A stretch of 26,807 nucleotides of DNA. Source: CAYJRW01 sp964372865. GTDB taxonomy: Bacteria; Patescibacteriota; Minisyncoccia; Minisyncoccales; 2-12-FULL-40-12. A program made the position numbers and the translations under genes. The DNA lies in contig CAYJRW010000006.1 in assembly GCA_964372865.1 (NCBI GenBank), positions 1 to 26,807 on the forward strand, given 5' to 3'. Below are positions 6,575 through 13,993 of this stretch, piece after piece. Position 1 is the first letter of the stretch. The number at the start of each line of letters is the position of its first letter. The notes below the pieces were generated by a model that worked only from the letters and a program-made list of their open reading frames with translations, was not told the origin of the DNA and did not search any database.

Positions 6575-6964
6575 ATGATTGAGACACTTTTTCTTCTTGG
6601 CAGGATTTTGTACGGCGGATTTTTTATTCTTTCTTCCCTGAACCACTTTATGAAACTTTCAGCGCTGGCTCAGTATGCCTCCTCAAAGAAAGTTCCCTGG
6701 CCCAAGTTCTCCGTGATTTTTTCTGGTTTGCTAATATTGTTGGGCGGTTTGGGGATTTTGTTTGGGGTATACACGCAGTATGCCGCCTGGCTGTTGGTGG
6801 CGTTTCTGGTGGGTGTATCTTCTGTGATGCACAACTTCTGGGCCTTAAAAGATCCAATGCAAAAGCAGATAGAGATGGGAAATTTTATGAAAAATATGGC
6901 CTTGCTGGGAGCCGCTCTAATGTTGCTACAGCTACAGACTTGCCCGTACCTTCTTTATAATTGA
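6575..6964 (+). CDS. DoxX-family membrane protein
   Basis: This 129-residue protein has four predicted membrane helices, at about 4-22, 45-66, 70-88 and 106-124, and the DoxX-family opening LLGRILYGGFFILSSLNHF. The loop AQYASSKKVPWPKF and the later LKDPMQKQIEMGNFMKN are also typical of the family. DoxX proteins sit in the cytoplasmic membrane; some are tied to thiosulfate:quinone oxidoreductase or to redox and oxidative-stress complexes, but for most the role is not known. It directly follows a redoxin gene (32 nt gap), which suggests a shared redox task. No Shine-Dalgarno; the A/T-rich gap could hold a -10 but I see no clear one. Confidence 0.85.
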   Translation: MIETLFLLGRILYGGFFILSSLNHFMKLSALAQYASSKKVPWPKFSVIFSGLLILLGGLGILFGVYTQYAAWLLVAFLVGVSSVMHNFWALKDPMQKQIEMGNFMKNMALLGAALMLLQLQTCPYLLYN

Positions 6965-6989
6965 CAAGCTGGCTTGAAAACTTTATTCT
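6961..6989 (+). promoter_or_regulatory. Consensus promoter of ftsZ, overlapping the DoxX stop
   Basis: TTGACA (6961-6966), exact 17-bp spacer, TATTCT (6984-6989), six bases, then the ATG at 6996. Transcription should begin at the A of the start codon, giving a leaderless mRNA. Confidence 0.75.
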
Positions 6990-6995
6990 TACTTA

Positions 6996-8345
6996 ATGGT
7001 TACAAGAACCAAGAAGCCGGCTAAAAAACCCAGGCCTGAGGCAAAAAACCAAAACGAGCTTGTTAAAAAAACCAAAATCAGGGTTGTTGGCATTGGCGGG
7101 GGAGCCGGCAACATTGTTTCTGAGTTGGCCTCGAGAGTAAAAAAGGCCTCTTTTGCTGCAGCCAATACTGACCAACAGGCATTAAAGCAGCTCCAAAGAG
7201 AAGTTTTTCGTTTTCAGTTCGGAGAAGAAATGACTAAGGGGCTGGGCACGGGAATGAATTCAGAGTTGGCAAGAACGGCGGCTCTGTCAGAAAAAGAGAA
7301 AATAAAAAAACTTTTCCAAGGGTATGATTTTTGCATTTTGATATCTTCGCTTGGGGGCGGGGCGGGGTCAGGTGCTGCTCCTGTTTTTGCCAAAATAGCC
7401 AAAAATTCAGGAGCCCTTACTTTGGGCGTATTCACTCTGCCTTTTAAGTTTGAGGGGGAAAAAAAGCAGGAATTAGCCAGAGAATCCCTGCAAAAACTAA
7501 GACCGAACCTTTCAGCCATCTGCGTTTTGCCAAACGACAGAATTTTCCACATAATTGAAAAAAGCACGCCATTAAAAGAAGCCCTGTCTTTTGTCAACAA
7601 AAATCTGGCTGACTCATTGGAAGGTCTTATTGAAATGATTTATCTGCCAGGGTTAATCAACATTGACTTTGCCGATTTAAAAACGATTTTGCACGGCCAG
7701 GGTAAGACAGCTTATTTAAACAATGTTGAAATTCAGGGGGCAAACAGGGCTTTGGAGGCAGTAAAGCTGCTCTTGAACAACCCTATTTATCCATATAGCA
7801 TAAAAGGGGCAAAGAGGGTTTTATTCAACATTACAGGCGACAAAGAACTTTCGCTTTCAGAGGTTTCTGAAATTTCAAGAATGATTTTTGAACAGGTTTT
7901 TTCTGAGGCAAAAATAATTTTTGGGGTATCCCATTCCGTTAATTCGCGGGATAAAATTAAGATATCGCTTTTGGCGACTGGCTGCACAGCAAAAATTTTT
8001 TCCAACTCCGAACACGCCTTTGGGCGGTCAAAGGATGAGAAGATCACTGAGTTCTTTGCGAACGGAACCGAGAAACCTAAAAAAATTATAAGGAAAAAGC
8101 AGAGAAAACCGAAACCAAAATTGAAACCAGAACCACCACCTGAACCACTGCCTCAACCCAAACCAAAGCCAAGACCAAAACCCAGAACTACGAAAGTTAA
8201 AGTTCAGGTGAAAGAAGAAAGGCCTGAAAATAAGGTTAGGAAAAACGCCCTGCAGGTTAAACAAGAGGTTAAAGAGCAGGAAAAAGAATTTTTGGAAAAA
8301 GAAAAAATTTGGGAGACACCTGCTTTCTTAAGAAAACAACAATGA
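6996..8345 (+). CDS. ftsZ: Divergent FtsZ (tubulin-like cell-division GTPase)
   Basis: FtsZ polymerises with GTP into the division ring. This 449-residue protein has a basic N-terminal extension (1-26), the nucleotide-binding KIRVVGIGGGAGNIVSEL (27-44), NTDQQAL (57-63), the tubulin signature as GGGAGSGAAP (120-129), FEGEKK (152-157), LPNDRIF (178-184) and the T7 loop NIDFADL (222-228) with the GTP-hydrolysing Asp. After the C-terminal domain comes a Pro/Lys/Glu-rich linker (about 355-435) and a clear C-terminal peptide, WETPAFLRKQQ, equivalent to the DIPAFLRRQ tail that binds FtsA, SepF or ZipA. Oddities: the signature Thr (GGGTGxG) is Ala, GGGGGN is GGGAGN, and the usual GLGAGxNPExG is GLGTGMNSELAR. 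Whether it is the cell's only FtsZ or a second paralogue cannot be seen here. It overlaps nnrD by 4 nt (ATGA). Confidence 0.85.
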   Translation: MVTRTKKPAKKPRPEAKNQNELVKKTKIRVVGIGGGAGNIVSELASRVKKASFAAANTDQQALKQLQREVFRFQFGEEMTKGLGTGMNSELARTAALSEKEKIKKLFQGYDFCILISSLGGGAGSGAAPVFAKIAKNSGALTLGVFTLPFKFEGEKKQELARESLQKLRPNLSAICVLPNDRIFHIIEKSTPLKEALSFVNKNLADSLEGLIEMIYLPGLINIDFADLKTILHGQGKTAYLNNVEIQGANRALEAVKLLLNNPIYPYSIKGAKRVLFNITGDKELSLSEVSEISRMIFEQVFSEAKIIFGVSHSVNSRDKIKISLLATGCTAKIFSNSEHAFGRSKDEKITEFFANGTEKPKKIIRKKQRKPKPKLKPEPPPEPLPQPKPKPRPKPRTTKVKVQVKEERPENKVRKNALQVKQEVKEQEKEFLEKEKIWETPAFLRKQQ

Positions 8346-9205
8346 CTCAAGTAAGCAAAAAAATTTTAAAAGAAATTTATACACCAAGACCAGCTGATTC
8401 CAGGAAATACAACTTTGGTCTTTTAACAGTTATTGGCGGCTCTGATTTTTATTCCGGGTCACCAGCTCTCGCAGGCCTGGCTGCTTTTCGCGCAGGAGTT
8501 GATATGGTGAGAATTATAGCTCCAAAGAGAGCTGCAGATATTATTGCTTCTTTCAAGCCAGATTTAGCAGCTTACCCTTTGGAAGGGAGTCTGCTTGAAA
8601 GAAAGCATTTGGCAACTTTGATTTCAATGACAGAATCAGCAAAAGCGGTTTCCAACGGAAAAACTGCTGTTGTCATTGGTGGGGGAACAGGCCGCTCAGA
8701 AGAGACGCAAGAGGTAATTCGCGAGTTTCTATCCCAAGCTTCCTTGCCTATCGTCATTGACACAGACGCAATTCACGCTTTGGTAAAAAACCCTGAAATT
8801 GTTTCAGGAAAACCATTTCTCATTACGCCTCACACCTATGAGTTTTTTGTTTTGACAAAAAGGGAAATCTATAAATTGTCTGAAGAAGAAAAAATAAAGG
8901 CGGTGCAGGAGGAAGCAGCCAGATTCCAGACAACAATCTTATTAAAAGGGCCAACAGACATAATTTCTGACGGAAGAGAAGTTGCTTTGAATAGAACCGG
9001 AAATCCTTACCTCACTGTGGGCGGCACTGGCGACGCATTAGCTGGAATTTGCGGAGCTTTGCTAGCTCGCGGAATTACTCCATTTTTGGCAGCTCAAGCA
9101 GGAGCTTTTATTAACGGCTTGGCGGGCGAGAAAGCCAGCAAAAAACTTGGCGACTCAATGATGGCAACTGACCTAATTGAAACAATTCCAGAGGTTATTG
9201 CATAG
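8342..9205 (+). CDS. nnrD: ADP/ATP-dependent NAD(P)H-hydrate dehydratase
   Basis: It repairs hydrated, damaged NADH and NADPH by ATP- or ADP-driven dehydration. The start at 8342 overlaps the ftsZ stop as ATGA, which fits translational coupling; an in-frame ATG at 8309 lies inside ftsZ. The 287 residues show the ribokinase-like fold of this family: RKYNFGLLTVIGGSDFYSGS (22-41), GAGVD-type AFRAGVDMVRI, GGGTGRSEET, VIDTDAIHAL (Asp), LITPHTYEF, LLKGPTDII, and the anion-hole/catalytic-base motif VGGTGDALAG followed by ARGITPFLAAQAGA. The NnrE epimerase half found fused in many bacteria is missing. A terminator follows at 9244. Confidence 0.92.
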   Translation: MTQVSKKILKEIYTPRPADSRKYNFGLLTVIGGSDFYSGSPALAGLAAFRAGVDMVRIIAPKRAADIIASFKPDLAAYPLEGSLLERKHLATLISMTESAKAVSNGKTAVVIGGGTGRSEETQEVIREFLSQASLPIVIDTDAIHALVKNPEIVSGKPFLITPHTYEFFVLTKREIYKLSEEEKIKAVQEEAARFQTTILLKGPTDIISDGREVALNRTGNPYLTVGGTGDALAGICGALLARGITPFLAAQAGAFINGLAGEKASKKLGDSMMATDLIETIPEVIA

Positions 9206-9243
9206 TTTGGCGAGTGCTTCCCAGTACAAGCCCAGAATTTGTC

Positions 9244-9267
9244 CCGAGGTCAGACCTCGGTTTTTTT
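9244..9267 (+). terminator. Intrinsic terminator after ftsZ-nnrD
   Basis: CCGAGGT (9244-9250), loop CAG, ACCTCGG (9254-9260), then seven T. A textbook Rho-independent terminator 39 nt after the nnrD stop. Confidence 0.9.
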
Positions 9268-9268
9268 A

Positions 9269-9297
9269 TTGACAGGAAATATTTTGAGGTGTACTCT
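9269..9297 (+). promoter_or_regulatory. Consensus promoter of the small membrane protein's leader
   Basis: TTGACA (9269-9274), 17-bp spacer, TACTCT (9292-9297). Predicted transcription start is near 9304, about 195 nt before the ATG at 9499. This is the one clear case in the window of a good promoter far from its gene. Confidence 0.65.
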
Positions 9298-9303
9298 AAG
9301 CCC

Positions 9304-9498
9304 ATTGCACACTAAAAATATAATGGCTACCGCCAGCCATTCTCGTTGAGCTTGGGGACTGCGACAAGTCCTGCGATTCGCAGGACTACGGATGGTTTCT
9401 TTATAATTCTCGCAACAGCGAGCTCCTCGCCAACTGGAAGTTTGATTAGAAAAGGAGAAAAGGCAGTTTTTTAACAATTGAAAATCGGAGGGAAAACC
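9304..9498 (+). ncRNA. Structured ~195-nt leader RNA, possible cis-regulatory RNA
   Basis: Between the promoter and a strong Shine-Dalgarno the RNA can form several stems: ATGGCT-ACCGCC-AGCCAT (from about 9323), AGTCCTGCGA-T-TCGCAGGACT (9367-9387, 10 bp), and CTCGC-AACA-GCGAG (9409-9422), which competes with GCGAG-CTC-CTCGC. A purine stretch, GAAAAGGAGAAAAGG, and T6 run near 9468 precede the start. I do not recognise a known riboswitch, 6S, SRP or tmRNA signature. It may sense a ligand, bind a protein, or be an independent small RNA that reads through. Confidence 0.4.
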
Positions 9499-9789
9499 AT
9501 GGGTGTGGCGACTTCAGCCCGGCCCGACGCACTTATAGAGGTATTGATATGGATGAATTTTTTCTGCCTAATTATTTTTCTGGTTGCCAGAGCCCGTGGC
9601 AACCGTGTCAATATTTTACATCCTTTCTTAAGGTACGGCCTAGGTTTTTGGCTTGCTCCTTTGACGATTGCAGCCGTGTACATTTTAGGACAAGCCGGAT
9701 ACTCTGTTATTGCATTTTTTATCTCGTGGTTCACAGTTTTTATATACGCCTACTGGTTTTATGGCCACTGGCGCGGCCGGTGGCGGTAA
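9499..9789 (+). CDS. Small integral membrane protein, unknown function
   Basis: This 96-residue protein starts at the ATG at 9499, chosen because a strong Shine-Dalgarno, CGGAGGG, lies 7 nt upstream; a TTG 21 nt earlier is in frame but has no such site. Three hydrophobic helices are visible, at about 12-32 (EVLIWMNFFCLIIFLVAR), 45-63 and 68-86, and the C-terminus is short, basic and aromatic (WFYGHWRGRWR), probably inside. I do not recognise a family. The gene is a self-contained unit, with its own promoter, long structured leader and terminator, inserted between the ftsZ and enolase units. Its Shine-Dalgarno contrasts with the near absence of such sites in this window. Confidence 0.7.
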   Translation: MGVATSARPDALIEVLIWMNFFCLIIFLVARARGNRVNILHPFLRYGLGFWLAPLTIAAVYILGQAGYSVIAFFISWFTVFIYAYWFYGHWRGRWR

Positions 9790-9800
9790 TAGTAGATTAG

Positions 9801-9836
9801 GGGGTGGGAGATTTTCCCACCCCGGTTCGTTTTTTT
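9801..9836 (+). terminator. Intrinsic terminator after the small membrane protein
   Basis: GGGGTGGGA (9801-9809), loop GATTT, TCCCACCCC (9815-9823), then GGTTCG and seven T. A strong stem with the T-run displaced by six bases. Confidence 0.85.
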
Positions 9837-9849
9837 AGCCCTGTTTTTA

Positions 9850-9858
9850 TGTTATATT
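9850..9858 (+). promoter_or_regulatory. Extended -10 of the enolase gene
   Basis: TGT-TATATT ends six bases before the ATG at 9865; transcription is predicted to start at the A of the ATG. No good -35 is visible. Confidence 0.5.
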
Positions 9859-9864
9859 TAAGAA

Positions 9865-11025
9865 ATGGCAGGAGCTTCAAAAATTAAAAATATAAAAGGG
9901 CGTGAGGTTTTGGATTCCAGGGGCAAGAAAACAGTTGGGGTAGAGTTGACCACTGAGCTTGGAAAATTTTTGGCATCAGTGCCTTCTGGCACATCAAAGG
10001 GGAAATATGAAACCACAGAATTAAAAGCACAAAAAGCATTTAAAAATATAAATCAAGTTATTGCGCCGGTCATTCAGGGTAAATCTCCTGTAAATCAAAA
10101 AGAAATTGATGACAAACTTGACAAGAAATTAGGCGCTAACGCTACTTTAGCGGTTTCAGTGGCGGTATTGAGAGCCGGCGCCAAAGAAAAGAAAATTGCT
10201 CTCTGGAAATATATTTCTCATGTTGCGAAAACAAAATCAAAACTGCCGAAACCTGCTATTTTACTTGTTGAAGGAGGACTGCACGGGAAAAGCAAGCTGG
10301 ATATTCAAGAATTTATGGTAATTCCTGAAGGAAAGTCCTTCAAGGAGCAATTTTCCACGGGGAAAAAGATTTACGAAAACCTGAAAAAAATTTTGAAAAA
10401 TAAATTCGGCAAAAAGGGTGTAGTGATTGGTTTGGAGGGCGCTTTTACTCCGCCCTTGTCAGAACCGAGTAGGGTTTTGGATTTGATAATGACGGCTGGC
10501 AGAGGTTATAATATTAAAATTGGCTTGGATTGCGCTGCCTCTTATTTTAAAAAAGGAAAATATAACATTGACTTTTATCAAAGATTAGTCAGGGATTATC
10601 CCATTTTATTTTTAGAGGACCCGTTTGGCGAAGAAGATTGGCGAGCGTGGAGAGATTTAAACTTAAAGTTAAAAGTTAAAAGTTCAAAGTTGTTTATAGT
10701 TGGTGATGATTTAACTGTGACAAACCCGGAAAGGATTAAACAGGCATACAGCAAGAAGGCCTGCAACTCGGTTATTATTAAGCCGAATCAGATTGGTACA
10801 GTTTCAGAGACCATTGCGGCCTCATCATTGGCAAGGTCGTATGGCTGGAAAGTGATTGTTTCACACAGGTCTGGCGAAACAAAAGACGATTTTATTGCTG
10901 ATTTGGCAGCAGGAATCGGTGCCGATTTTATAAAAGCCGGAGCGCCTTCACAGAAAGAGAGAATGGCAAAATATAACAGATTATTAAAAATAGAAGAAGA
11001 GATTCATTCGGTAATGAAATTTTAG
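9865..11025 (+). CDS. eno: Enolase (phosphopyruvate hydratase), divergent and short
   Basis: It interconverts 2-phosphoglycerate and phosphoenolpyruvate in glycolysis and gluconeogenesis. The 386 residues are about 40 fewer than usual, yet the catalytic set is visible: GREVLDSRG (12-20), VPSGTSKG (39-46), LGANATLAVSVAV, EGGLHGKSKLDIQEFM (His and Glu of the active site), GLEGAF in place of DEGGF, GLDCAAS (Mg ligand), LEDPF (Mg ligand), GDDLTVTN (Mg ligand), IIKPNQIGT (catalytic Lys) and SHRSGET. Changes are in surface loops and in the DEGGF loop, which usually closes over the substrate. The gene has its own promoter and is separated by a terminator from the previous unit. It is the first gene of the central-carbon block that runs to 19972. 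Confidence 0.93.
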   Translation: MAGASKIKNIKGREVLDSRGKKTVGVELTTELGKFLASVPSGTSKGKYETTELKAQKAFKNINQVIAPVIQGKSPVNQKEIDDKLDKKLGANATLAVSVAVLRAGAKEKKIALWKYISHVAKTKSKLPKPAILLVEGGLHGKSKLDIQEFMVIPEGKSFKEQFSTGKKIYENLKKILKNKFGKKGVVIGLEGAFTPPLSEPSRVLDLIMTAGRGYNIKIGLDCAASYFKKGKYNIDFYQRLVRDYPILFLEDPFGEEDWRAWRDLNLKLKVKSSKLFIVGDDLTVTNPERIKQAYSKKACNSVIIKPNQIGTVSETIAASSLARSYGWKVIVSHRSGETKDDFIADLAAGIGADFIKAGAPSQKERMAKYNRLLKIEEEIHSVMKF

Positions 11026-11148
11026 GTCATTGATTGTCTAAATCCTAGCGAGATTTAGTAACTTGAGTTCTCGGCTTGCTGTCCACCTTCGGTACAAGTA
11101 TGCCAGCAAGCCTGCGAAAGCTGTCTTAAAACTTGTTACACATTCCTT
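11026..11148. repeat. Two hairpins between enolase and the envelope protein
   Basis: CTAAATC (11038-11044) pairs with GATTTAG (11052-11058) around CTAGCGA, and GGCTTGCTG (11073-11081) pairs with CAGCAAGCC (11104-11112). Neither has a proper T-run, so termination is doubtful. Nothing else is seen in this gap. Confidence 0.5.
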
Positions 11149-12057
11149 ATGTCAAAAATATTTATTTTAATAATCGCAATTATCGTTACTGGTGCAGGAA
11201 TTTTTTGGTTGCAGAAAGACAATATTAATAAGCTGATTTTTGGCGAACCACCAAAAGCCTGCACGCAAGAAGCCAAGCTCTGTCCCGATGGCTCCTCTGT
11301 CGGCCGCACCGGTCCGAATTGCGAGTTTGCGCTTTGCCCTTCCGTAGCTTTATGCGAAGGAGGGGCGTGTCCAAGTGCTTCCCTGAACCAAACTGTCTTA
11401 AACGAAGATGGAGATTTCTGGGGGTTTAACATGGGGGATAGTATTATCCTCTACTGGACCGATGTCCCCTCGAATGGTGTGAAGCTGGTTTTTTATCGTT
11501 CAAATTCAGCTAGCGGTCCGTGGACCAAAATAGGGGAGAGTCCCGTTTTTGGGCCTCAAAACTATGTTGATGGTGTTTCTGGAAACCAGGAATTATTTTA
11601 TCGTGCTGATGTTCTAGCGAATTCTGGTTCCGTGATAAAATCCTATAGTATCCTTGAAATTCCTAAATATATTGACGAAAGCGGCAATACCGAAACCGAC
11701 GTCTCGACTTGGAAAACCTACCGCAATGAGGAGTATGGATTTGAGGTTAGGTATCCGAGTGGCTGGTCAGCAAACGATTTTGGCAGCCCGATCCAATTTC
11801 AAGAAAAAGGAATTACGATCGTTTCCCTGACCCTCGGCGATCTATCGGTTATGGGAGTGACATACTGCGGCGCATACCCAGACGATGAGCGATGCGAGCG
11901 TCTTTTGAACGGAGTAATGATCGATTGGGGCACAGATACTCCCACTGCCCTTATTGCCAAGGACAGCGTGGGCTATTTTTTCACTCTGCATTCCACCGAG
12001 GGTGAAGAGAAAAATGTTTTCCGTAACTTTCTCTCCACCTTCAAATTTATCAAATAA
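11149..12057 (+). CDS. Membrane-anchored extracytoplasmic protein with a Cys-rich motif
   Basis: This 302-residue protein begins with a signal anchor (KIFILIIAIIVTGAGIFWL, 3-21). Just outside the membrane is a four-Cys module, ACTQEAKLCPDG (37-48) with GRTGPNCEFALCP (52-64), which I associate with secreted proteins of Patescibacteria; its role is not known to me. A middle part (about 75-180), with GDSIILYWTDVP, VKLVFYRSNSASGPW and LFYRADV, looks like a fibronectin type III-like beta domain. The C-terminal third begins with WKTYRNEEYGFEVRYPSGW, a motif common in PsbP-like or lipoprotein-type domains. It probably sits on the cell surface. It ends one base before the phosphoglycerate mutase start, so it is cotranscribed with glycolytic genes without obvious reason. 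Confidence 0.75.
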   Translation: MSKIFILIIAIIVTGAGIFWLQKDNINKLIFGEPPKACTQEAKLCPDGSSVGRTGPNCEFALCPSVALCEGGACPSASLNQTVLNEDGDFWGFNMGDSIILYWTDVPSNGVKLVFYRSNSASGPWTKIGESPVFGPQNYVDGVSGNQELFYRADVLANSGSVIKSYSILEIPKYIDESGNTETDVSTWKTYRNEEYGFEVRYPSGWSANDFGSPIQFQEKGITIVSLTLGDLSVMGVTYCGAYPDDERCERLLNGVMIDWGTDTPTALIAKDSVGYFFTLHSTEGEEKNVFRNFLSTFKFIK

Positions 12058-12058
12058 C

Positions 12059-12709
12059 ATGCCAAAATTGATATTGTTGCGTCATCTCAAATCGCAGTGG
12101 AACAAAGAAAACAGATTTGCAGGTTGGACTGATGGGCCTTTGTCTAAAGAAGGAAAGAAAACAGCTAAAGAAATCGCCAAAAAATTATCCCAATTTAGAG
12201 TTGATAAAATTTACACTTCGCCGCTTTTTAGAAATTTGGATACAGTTGCCAGAATATTTGAACACACCAAAAAATACCCATTTTTTATTCACTTGGACGG
12301 CGGGAAAATGCAAAAGTGGGGAAACTACAGAGGCCCGAGCAAAGACAGCATCCTTGTCTATGTTTCAGAAAAATTAAACGAGAGGTACTACGGAAAGTTG
12401 CAAGGTGAAAACAGAGAAAACATAATGAAAAAATACGGCGGAGAAAAAGTCCGGGTCTGGCGGAGAGGTTATAATATTGCGCCACCGGCAGGGGAGAGTT
12501 TAAAGGATGTGGTGAAAAGGGTCATTCCCTTTTACAAAAAATTTATTGAAAAGGACTTAAAAAAAGGTAAAAATGTTTTAATCGTTGCCAGTCATAATTC
12601 TTTAAGGGCCATAGTCAAACATGTTGAAAAAATTTCTGACAATGATATTATTAACCTAGAAATACCTTACGCCGGCATAAAAATATATGAAAAAAGTTCG
12701 CATTTTTAG
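12059..12709 (+). CDS. gpmA: Phosphoglycerate mutase, 2,3-BPG-dependent type, altered RHG motif
   Basis: It interconverts 3- and 2-phosphoglycerate through a phospho-His. The start at 12059 gives MPKLILLRHLKSQWN; an upstream in-frame ATG lies within the preceding gene. Over 216 residues the family's landmarks are present: ENRFAGWTDGPLSKEG (17-32), LNERYYGKLQG (with the acid/base Glu), RRGYNIAPPAGESL, and ASHNSLRAIVKH with the second active-site His. Two departures are notable: the signature RHGE is RHLK, so the Gly-Glu after the phospho-accepting His are replaced, and SHGNSLRA is SHNSLRA. The essential His and Arg residues remain. A broader phosphatase of the histidine-phosphatase superfamily is an alternative, but the match around ERYYG and RRxY favours a mutase. 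The next gene overlaps it by 23 nt. Confidence 0.88.
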   Translation: MPKLILLRHLKSQWNKENRFAGWTDGPLSKEGKKTAKEIAKKLSQFRVDKIYTSPLFRNLDTVARIFEHTKKYPFFIHLDGGKMQKWGNYRGPSKDSILVYVSEKLNERYYGKLQGENRENIMKKYGGEKVRVWRRGYNIAPPAGESLKDVVKRVIPFYKKFIEKDLKKGKNVLIVASHNSLRAIVKHVEKISDNDIINLEIPYAGIKIYEKSSHF

Positions 12710-12926
12710 TACGCCTTCCTGCGTTTACTGCTATACTTTGAAAAAGTTCCTGGGGGAGCATAATGTTGCTTTTGAAGAAATTGACGTTTCAAAAGATGCA
12801 ATCGCAGCTCAAGAGATGATTCAAAAGTCGGGTCAAATGGGAGTGCCGGTGGTGGAGATAGAGGGTCAAATCGTGGTAGGTTTTTACAAAGATAAAATTT
12901 CTCAATTGCTAAATATACATGATTAA
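12687..12926 (+). CDS. Glutaredoxin-like small thiol protein
   Basis: This 79-residue single-domain thioredoxin-fold protein has a Cys-x-x-Cys site, TPSCVYCYTLKKFL (9-22), and the cis-Pro loop MGVPVVEIEGQIVVGF (51-66). The Tyr between the cysteines is glutaredoxin-like, while the small size and absence of other domains fit NrdH/glutaredoxin-type proteins of bacteria without glutathione. It should reduce protein disulfides in the cytoplasm. It is nested between gpmA (23 nt overlap) and gap (8 nt overlap), in different frames, so its level is tied to theirs. A plausible, unproven task is keeping the active-site Cys of GAPDH reduced. Confidence 0.88.
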   Translation: MKKVRIFSTPSCVYCYTLKKFLGEHNVAFEEIDVSKDAIAAQEMIQKSGQMGVPVVEIEGQIVVGFYKDKISQLLNIHD

Positions 12927-13938
12927 GGTAGCCATTAACGGTTTTGGCCGCATTGGCAGGCCGACATTTAGGAGAATTGTTGACAGCCATCCTGATATAG
13001 ACGTGGTGGCTATTAATGATTTGACAGACCCTCAGACCCTGGCCCATTTGCTAAGATACGATTCTGTTTATGGGATTTACAAAAAATCAGTGAAGTTCAA
13101 AGATAACTCCCTTTTGGTTGACGGAACAAGCCAAGGAGAGCAAGTAGCAATTTTCGCTGAAAAATACCCTGAAAAGCTGCCTTGGAAGGAACTGGGAGTC
13201 GACGTTGTTCTGGAATGCTCTGGTGTTTTTACCGACTATGAAGGCGCGCAAAAACATTTAACAGCAGGGGCCAAAAAAGTGATAATTTCAGCGCCTTGCA
13301 AATCAAAAGATGTGCCTAGCTTTGTTTTGGGAGTTAATGCGGAAAAATATAATGAAAAAAAAGACGATGTTGTTTCTATGGTTTCTTGCACGACCAATTG
13401 TCTGGCTCCAATGGCCAAGGTTTTGCAGGATAATTTCGGAATAGTTAAGGGCTTTATGAGCACAATACATTCTTACACCAATGACCAGAGAATTTTGGAT
13501 TTGCCACACGAGGATTTAAGAAGAGCAAGGGCCGCCGCCTTAAATATTATTCCGACTACTACGGGAGCAGCCAAAGCCATTGGAAAAGTGATTCCTGAGT
13601 TGGAAGGCAGAATGGACGGAATTGCTTTTCGCGTGCCAACGCCGACCGTCTCTATTTTGGATTTATTTTGCCAGGTGAAAAAACCTGCTACCGCCAAAGA
13701 CATAAACTATGTCTTCAAAAAGGCCTCGCAAAAAAAAGAACTGAAGGGAATTTTGGGCATTGAAGACGCTCCTTTGGTTTCATCTGACTACATTGGCAAT
13801 CCTTATTCCGCGATTATTGATGTAGGCCTCACCATGGCAATAGATGACCTTGTTAAAGTGGTTGGCTGGTATGACAACGAATGGGGGTATGCGTGCAGGT
13901 TGGCTGAGTTTGCGGAATTTGTGGGCAAAAAACTTTAA
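12919..13938 (+). CDS. gap: Glyceraldehyde-3-phosphate dehydrogenase (phosphorylating)
   Basis: It interconverts glyceraldehyde 3-phosphate and 1,3-bisphosphoglycerate with NAD(H). The 339 residues show the Rossmann start KVAINGFGRIGRPTFRRI (3-20), AINDLTDP (31-38), whose Asp at the end of strand two favours NAD over NADP, the catalytic SCTTNCLAP (156-164, Cys157), the nearby HSY with the activating His, RRARAAALNIIPTTTGAAKA (substrate phosphate), and WYDNEWGYACR at the end. It is of the normal bacterial type, unlike the archaeal-type FBP aldolase/phosphatase downstream. It ends the eno-to-gap unit; a terminator follows at 13966. Confidence 0.96.
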   Translation: MIKVAINGFGRIGRPTFRRIVDSHPDIDVVAINDLTDPQTLAHLLRYDSVYGIYKKSVKFKDNSLLVDGTSQGEQVAIFAEKYPEKLPWKELGVDVVLECSGVFTDYEGAQKHLTAGAKKVIISAPCKSKDVPSFVLGVNAEKYNEKKDDVVSMVSCTTNCLAPMAKVLQDNFGIVKGFMSTIHSYTNDQRILDLPHEDLRRARAAALNIIPTTTGAAKAIGKVIPELEGRMDGIAFRVPTPTVSILDLFCQVKKPATAKDINYVFKKASQKKELKGILGIEDAPLVSSDYIGNPYSAIIDVGLTMAIDDLVKVVGWYDNEWGYACRLAEFAEFVGKKL

Positions 13939-13965
13939 GAATAGAAAGTGCCAGGTATTTTGTGA

Positions 13966-13993
13966 GCTGAGGTTTGTCTCAGCCTTTTATTTT
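13966..13993 (+). terminator. Probable intrinsic terminator after gap
   Basis: GCTGAG (13966-13971), loop GTTTGT, CTCAGC (13978-13983), then CTTTTATTTT. The six-pair stem is modest but the T-rich tail is good. Confidence 0.6.

Noticed and set aside
9304..9498. Known housekeeping RNA (6S, SRP RNA, tmRNA, RNase P RNA)
   Set aside because: None of the conserved sequence blocks of these RNAs is visible; described instead as an unassigned structured leader.
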